Source: DASZZX01 sp036260415 (GTDB taxonomy: Bacteria > Actinomycetota > Nitriliruptoria > Nitriliruptorales > JAHWKO01). Taken from it: a stretch of 17,151 bases of DNA. Positions 14,888 to 17,151 of the stretch are shown piece by piece (the first letter of the stretch is position 1; each line of letters begins with the position of its first letter). The position numbers and the translations under genes are program-made. Location of the stretch: positions 1 to 17,151 of the forward strand of contig DASZZX010000013.1 in assembly GCA_036260415.1 (NCBI GenBank). Direction: 5' to 3'. The notes beneath the pieces are model-generated. The model did no database searches. It was not told the origin of the DNA and was given only the letters and a program-made list of their open reading frames with translations.

Positions 14888-16495
14888 TCAGACCGGTCGA
14901 GGATCCGGCCCGACGTCCAGGCGGAAACCGAGGTCGGCGGTCACGTCGTCCGTGTCCATCTGCGCTCGCTGAAGCTGCCCCGAGTGGTCCCAGTTCATCG
15001 CCTGCCAGCGTGTGAACTGGTCCAGTACCCACACGCCCGACAGCCGTGAGCCGTTGCCGGATCTTCCGTTGCCCCCGAACGGCAGGTGCGCCTCGGCGCC
15101 CGAGGTCGAGTTGTTCACGCTCACCATGCCGGCGGAGACGCCCTCGCGGAAGCGGAACACCGTCGTGGGATCGTTGGTGTAGATCGATGACGACAGCCCG
15201 TAGCCGTGCCCGTTGGCGAGTTCCAGCGCCTCGTCGAGGTCGCTGAACGTCGCCACGCCGACGATGGGCCCGAACGTCTCCGAGCGGTACAGCTCGTCCT
15301 TGGTGGTGATGCCGTCGACGATCGTGGGGTGGTAGTAGAGGCCTGCGGCGGAGTCGCCGACGAAGCCTGCGCGCGGGTTGTCGCCCGAGATGCGCCCGAC
15401 ACCGGTCGAGCCGGACACCCGGTGGTGCGCCTCGATCGCCTGGAGCCAACCCTCGAACCGACGCGCGAACCGTTCGTGGATCATCGGCCCGTAGAGCACG
15501 TCCTCGCGGGTCGGGTCGCCGACGGCGGCCTCCTCCACGGCCCGGATGAAGCGCGTCAGGAACACGTCGTGCACCGTCTCGTCCACGATGACGGTGCCGA
15601 GGGAGGTGCAGCGCTGCCCGGCGGTCCCGAAACCGCTGAACAAGCACCCCTCGACGGCGAGGTCGATGTCGGCGTCGGGCATGATGACCAGCGGGTTCTT
15701 GCCGCCGAGTTCCAGGCAGGCCGACTGCAGGTGACGTCCGGTGAGCTCCCCGATGCGGCGGCCCACCTCCACCGAACCCGTGAAGCCGACCTTGTCCACC
15801 AGGCCGGCGTCGAGCGCCTGCTCCAACCCGGCGAAGGTGGTCGGTCCGTCCGCGAATACGGTGGTCAGCACGCCGTCGGGGAGACCCCCGTGGAGGAAGA
15901 GGTCGGTGAGCGCCGCCGCGGCCGCGGGTGCGTACTCGGCCGGCTTCCAGACCACCGCGTTGCCGCATAGCAGTGCCGGGACCAGGTACCACGCCGGCAC
16001 CGCGACGGGGAAGTTGCCCGCCGTCACGACAGCGACCACGCCGACGGGGGTGCGGAACGTGAACAGCTGCTTGTCCGGCATCTCCGAGGGGACGGTCTGG
16101 CCGTACAGGCGGCGGCCCTCACCGAGGAAGAAGTTGCAGGTGTCGATGACCTCCTGCACCTCGCCGCGCGACTCGACGATCGGCTTGCCGATCTCGCGCG
16201 TGATAAGCTGGGCGAGCGCCTCGGCGTTGGCCTCGACCAGACGCCCGATCTGCTGGATGGCGCGGCCACGGACCGGTGCCGGCACGCGCCGCCACTGCTC
16301 CTGCGCCTGATGGGCCGTGCGGCTCGCCGCGACGAACGTGGCGGGGTCGGCCAAGCGCACAACAGCGACCACGTCGTCGAGCCGGGCCGGGTTCGCGATG
16401 GTGAGCGTGGCGGCGGCGTGGTCGGCCGGTGTCATCTCGGCCTTGGTCGGTCCGTGGTCACGGCCGCCGATGACCGATGCGATCGTCGGGGTCAC
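14888..16495 (-). CDS. pcd: Aldehyde dehydrogenase: likely aminoadipate-semialdehyde / piperideine-6-carboxylate dehydrogenase
   Basis: A 535-residue NAD(P)-dependent aldehyde dehydrogenase. The Rossmann part shows TAGNFPVAVP (N161), VVWKPAEY (K184) and GFTGSVEVGRRIGE; the catalytic residues are E262 in CLELGGKNP and C296 in GTAGQRCTS; the later ETFGPIVGV and LPFGGNGRSGNG are also typical. It begins with GTG at 16495, whose GTGA overlaps the stop of the lysine aminotransferase, with GAGGGGG about nine to ten bases upstream. That coupling is the main reason for the specific call: the aminotransferase makes aminoadipate semialdehyde (cyclising to piperideine-6-carboxylate), and this enzyme would oxidise it to alpha-aminoadipate. 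By sequence alone another aldehyde is possible. Starts further upstream in the same frame lie inside the aminotransferase gene and are rejected. Confidence 0.85.
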   Translation of the reverse strand: MTPTIASVIGGRDHGPTKAEMTPADHAAATLTIANPARLDDVVAVVRLADPATFVAASRTAHQAQEQWRRVPAPVRGRAIQQIGRLVEANAEALAQLITREIGKPIVESRGEVQEVIDTCNFFLGEGRRLYGQTVPSEMPDKQLFTFRTPVGVVAVVTAGNFPVAVPAWYLVPALLCGNAVVWKPAEYAPAAAAALTDLFLHGGLPDGVLTTVFADGPTTFAGLEQALDAGLVDKVGFTGSVEVGRRIGELTGRHLQSACLELGGKNPLVIMPDADIDLAVEGCLFSGFGTAGQRCTSLGTVIVDETVHDVFLTRFIRAVEEAAVGDPTREDVLYGPMIHERFARRFEGWLQAIEAHHRVSGSTGVGRISGDNPRAGFVGDSAAGLYYHPTIVDGITTKDELYRSETFGPIVGVATFSDLDEALELANGHGYGLSSSIYTNDPTTVFRFREGVSAGMVSVNNSTSGAEAHLPFGGNGRSGNGSRLSGVWVLDQFTRWQAMNWDHSGQLQRAQMDTDDVTADLGFRLDVGPDPRPV

Positions 16496-17062
16496 CGGTC
16501 CGCGCCCCCTCGACCGGCACCGACGCCGTCCAGGACGCGGGCCAGTGCGTCCACGCCCAGGCGCAGCTCGTCGGGTTCGATCGTCAGCGGCGGACGGAAG
16601 CGAAGGCTGCGCTCGCCGCATCCGAGCATCATGACCCGCTCCTTGGTGAACAACCGCTGGCGCACCAGGTCCCGCAGCTGGGTGTCCGGCAGGTCCAGTG
16701 CGCACATGAGCCCGCGGCCGCGCACGTTGCTCACGGTGCGCGGGTACGTCCCGGCCAGGTCGTGCAGTATCCCGAGCAGCTGTCCGCCGAGGGTCGCGGC
16801 GCGTGTGTCGAGCTTGTCCTGCTCCATGACCTCCATGATGCGGGTAGCGCGGACCATGTCGGCGAGGTTGCCGCCGAAGGTGGAGTTGAGGCGCCCGCTG
16901 GTGACCAGCGCGTGCCCCTCCACGTCGTCCAGTCGCCCTCCCGCCATGATCCCGCCCACGTGCAGCTTCTTGCCGAACGCGACGATGTCGGGTTGCAGCC
17001 CCAGCTGCTCGTAGCACCATCGGGAACCGGTCAGGCCGACGCCGGTCTGCACCTCGTCGAGC
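16492..17062 (-). CDS. lat: L-lysine 6-aminotransferase, 5' part missing
   Basis: About 190 C-terminal residues of a roughly 450-residue class III PLP aminotransferase that transfers the epsilon-amino group of lysine to 2-oxoglutarate. Seen are LDEVQTGVGLTGSRWCYEQL (cofactor-binding aspartate), PDIVAFGKKLHVGG with the PLP lysine, LNSTFGGNLADMVRATRIME, NVRGRGLMCALDLPD and RSLRFRPPLTIEPDE. These agree closely with the mycobacterial Lat family. The downstream dehydrogenase overlaps by four bases, forming a lysine-to-aminoadipate operon. The frame can be extended to an ATG at 17115, but bases after 17062 are an inverted copy of the gene's own interior, so that N-terminus is artificial. The true start lies outside the window. 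Confidence 0.88.
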
Positions 17063-17151
17063 ACGAGCAGCTGGGGCTGCAACCCGACATCGTCGCGTTC
17101 GGCAAGAAGCTGCACGTGGGCGGGATCATGGCGGGAGGGCGACTGGACGAC
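16924..17151. repeat. Perfect 89-bp inverted repeat ending at the window edge (probable fold-back artefact)
   Basis: Bases 17063-17151 are the exact reverse complement of 16924-17012, with a 50-base loop (17013-17062) between them. The left arm encodes the PLP-lysine region of the lysine aminotransferase in the correct frame; the right arm interrupts the gene. The pattern, running exactly to the end of the sequence, is typical of a chimeric or folded-back contig end. Confidence 0.93.

Noticed and set aside
16496..17020. Upstream extension of the dehydrogenase frame to 710 residues
   Set aside because: The extension overlaps the lysine aminotransferase in a different frame and is Arg/Gly-rich noise; the GTG at 16495 is coupled to the upstream stop.
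16924..17151. Biological cruciform or mobile-element terminal repeat
   Set aside because: The arms lie inside a conserved coding region and end exactly at the sequence end, which fits an assembly fold-back better than an element.

Overview
The window is very GC-rich DNA with overwhelmingly G/C third codon positions. Several proteins read like close relatives of mycobacterial enzymes: a SerC of the actinobacterial type, an AdoK-type adenosine kinase and an L-lysine 6-aminotransferase. At least two genes appear to have leaderless promoters with TAnnnT -10 boxes. Together this points to a deep-branching or little-known high-GC actinobacterium, probably a metagenome or single-cell contig. I see no phage, transposon, CRISPR, rRNA or tRNA.

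Layout. (1) 1-4013, minus strand: a two-gene cassette. A large fused protein (clan GH-A glycosidase-like domain, GT2 glycosyltransferase, membrane helices) is translationally coupled by an ATGA overlap to a type I ABC exporter that runs off the left end. Synthesis of a glycan and its export is the natural reading. (2) 4014-4660: no convincing gene, two hairpins and an 8-bp inverted repeat. (3) 4661-9020: metabolic housekeeping genes: an aspartate/aromatic-type aminotransferase (-), a hotdog thioesterase (-), SerC (+) and adenosine kinase (-). Imperfect 25-bp tandem repeats lie between serC and the kinase. (4) 9021-9299: a divergent promoter region with two 84-bp direct repeats, each containing a long inverted repeat. 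(5) 9300-11534 (+): a fused alpha+beta E1 2-oxoacid dehydrogenase-like enzyme with no E2 or E3 beside it, followed by what looks like a frameshifted gene remnant. (6) 12042-13700 (+): a subtilisin-type S8 peptidase without a signal peptide. (7) 13817-14826 (-): a compact two-gene unit. A 78-aa HTH protein starts at a leaderless GTG, and its promoter carries two GTCAA-N6-TTGAC operators. By a TGATG overlap it is coupled to a 257-aa protein made of two Clp N-domains and a ClpX-type zinc finger but no AAA+ ATPase. (8) 14888-17062 (-): lysine catabolism, with L-lysine 6-aminotransferase (5' end missing) coupled by a GTGA overlap to an aminoadipate-semialdehyde/piperideine-6-carboxylate dehydrogenase.

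The most interesting biology is the HTH plus ATPase-less Clp N-domain/zinc-finger pair with its self-contained operator-promoter. Second is the glycosidase-glycosyltransferase fusion joined to an ABC exporter. The last 89 bases of the window are an exact inverted copy of 16924-17012, almost certainly a fold-back assembly artefact; the sequence after 17062 should not be trusted.
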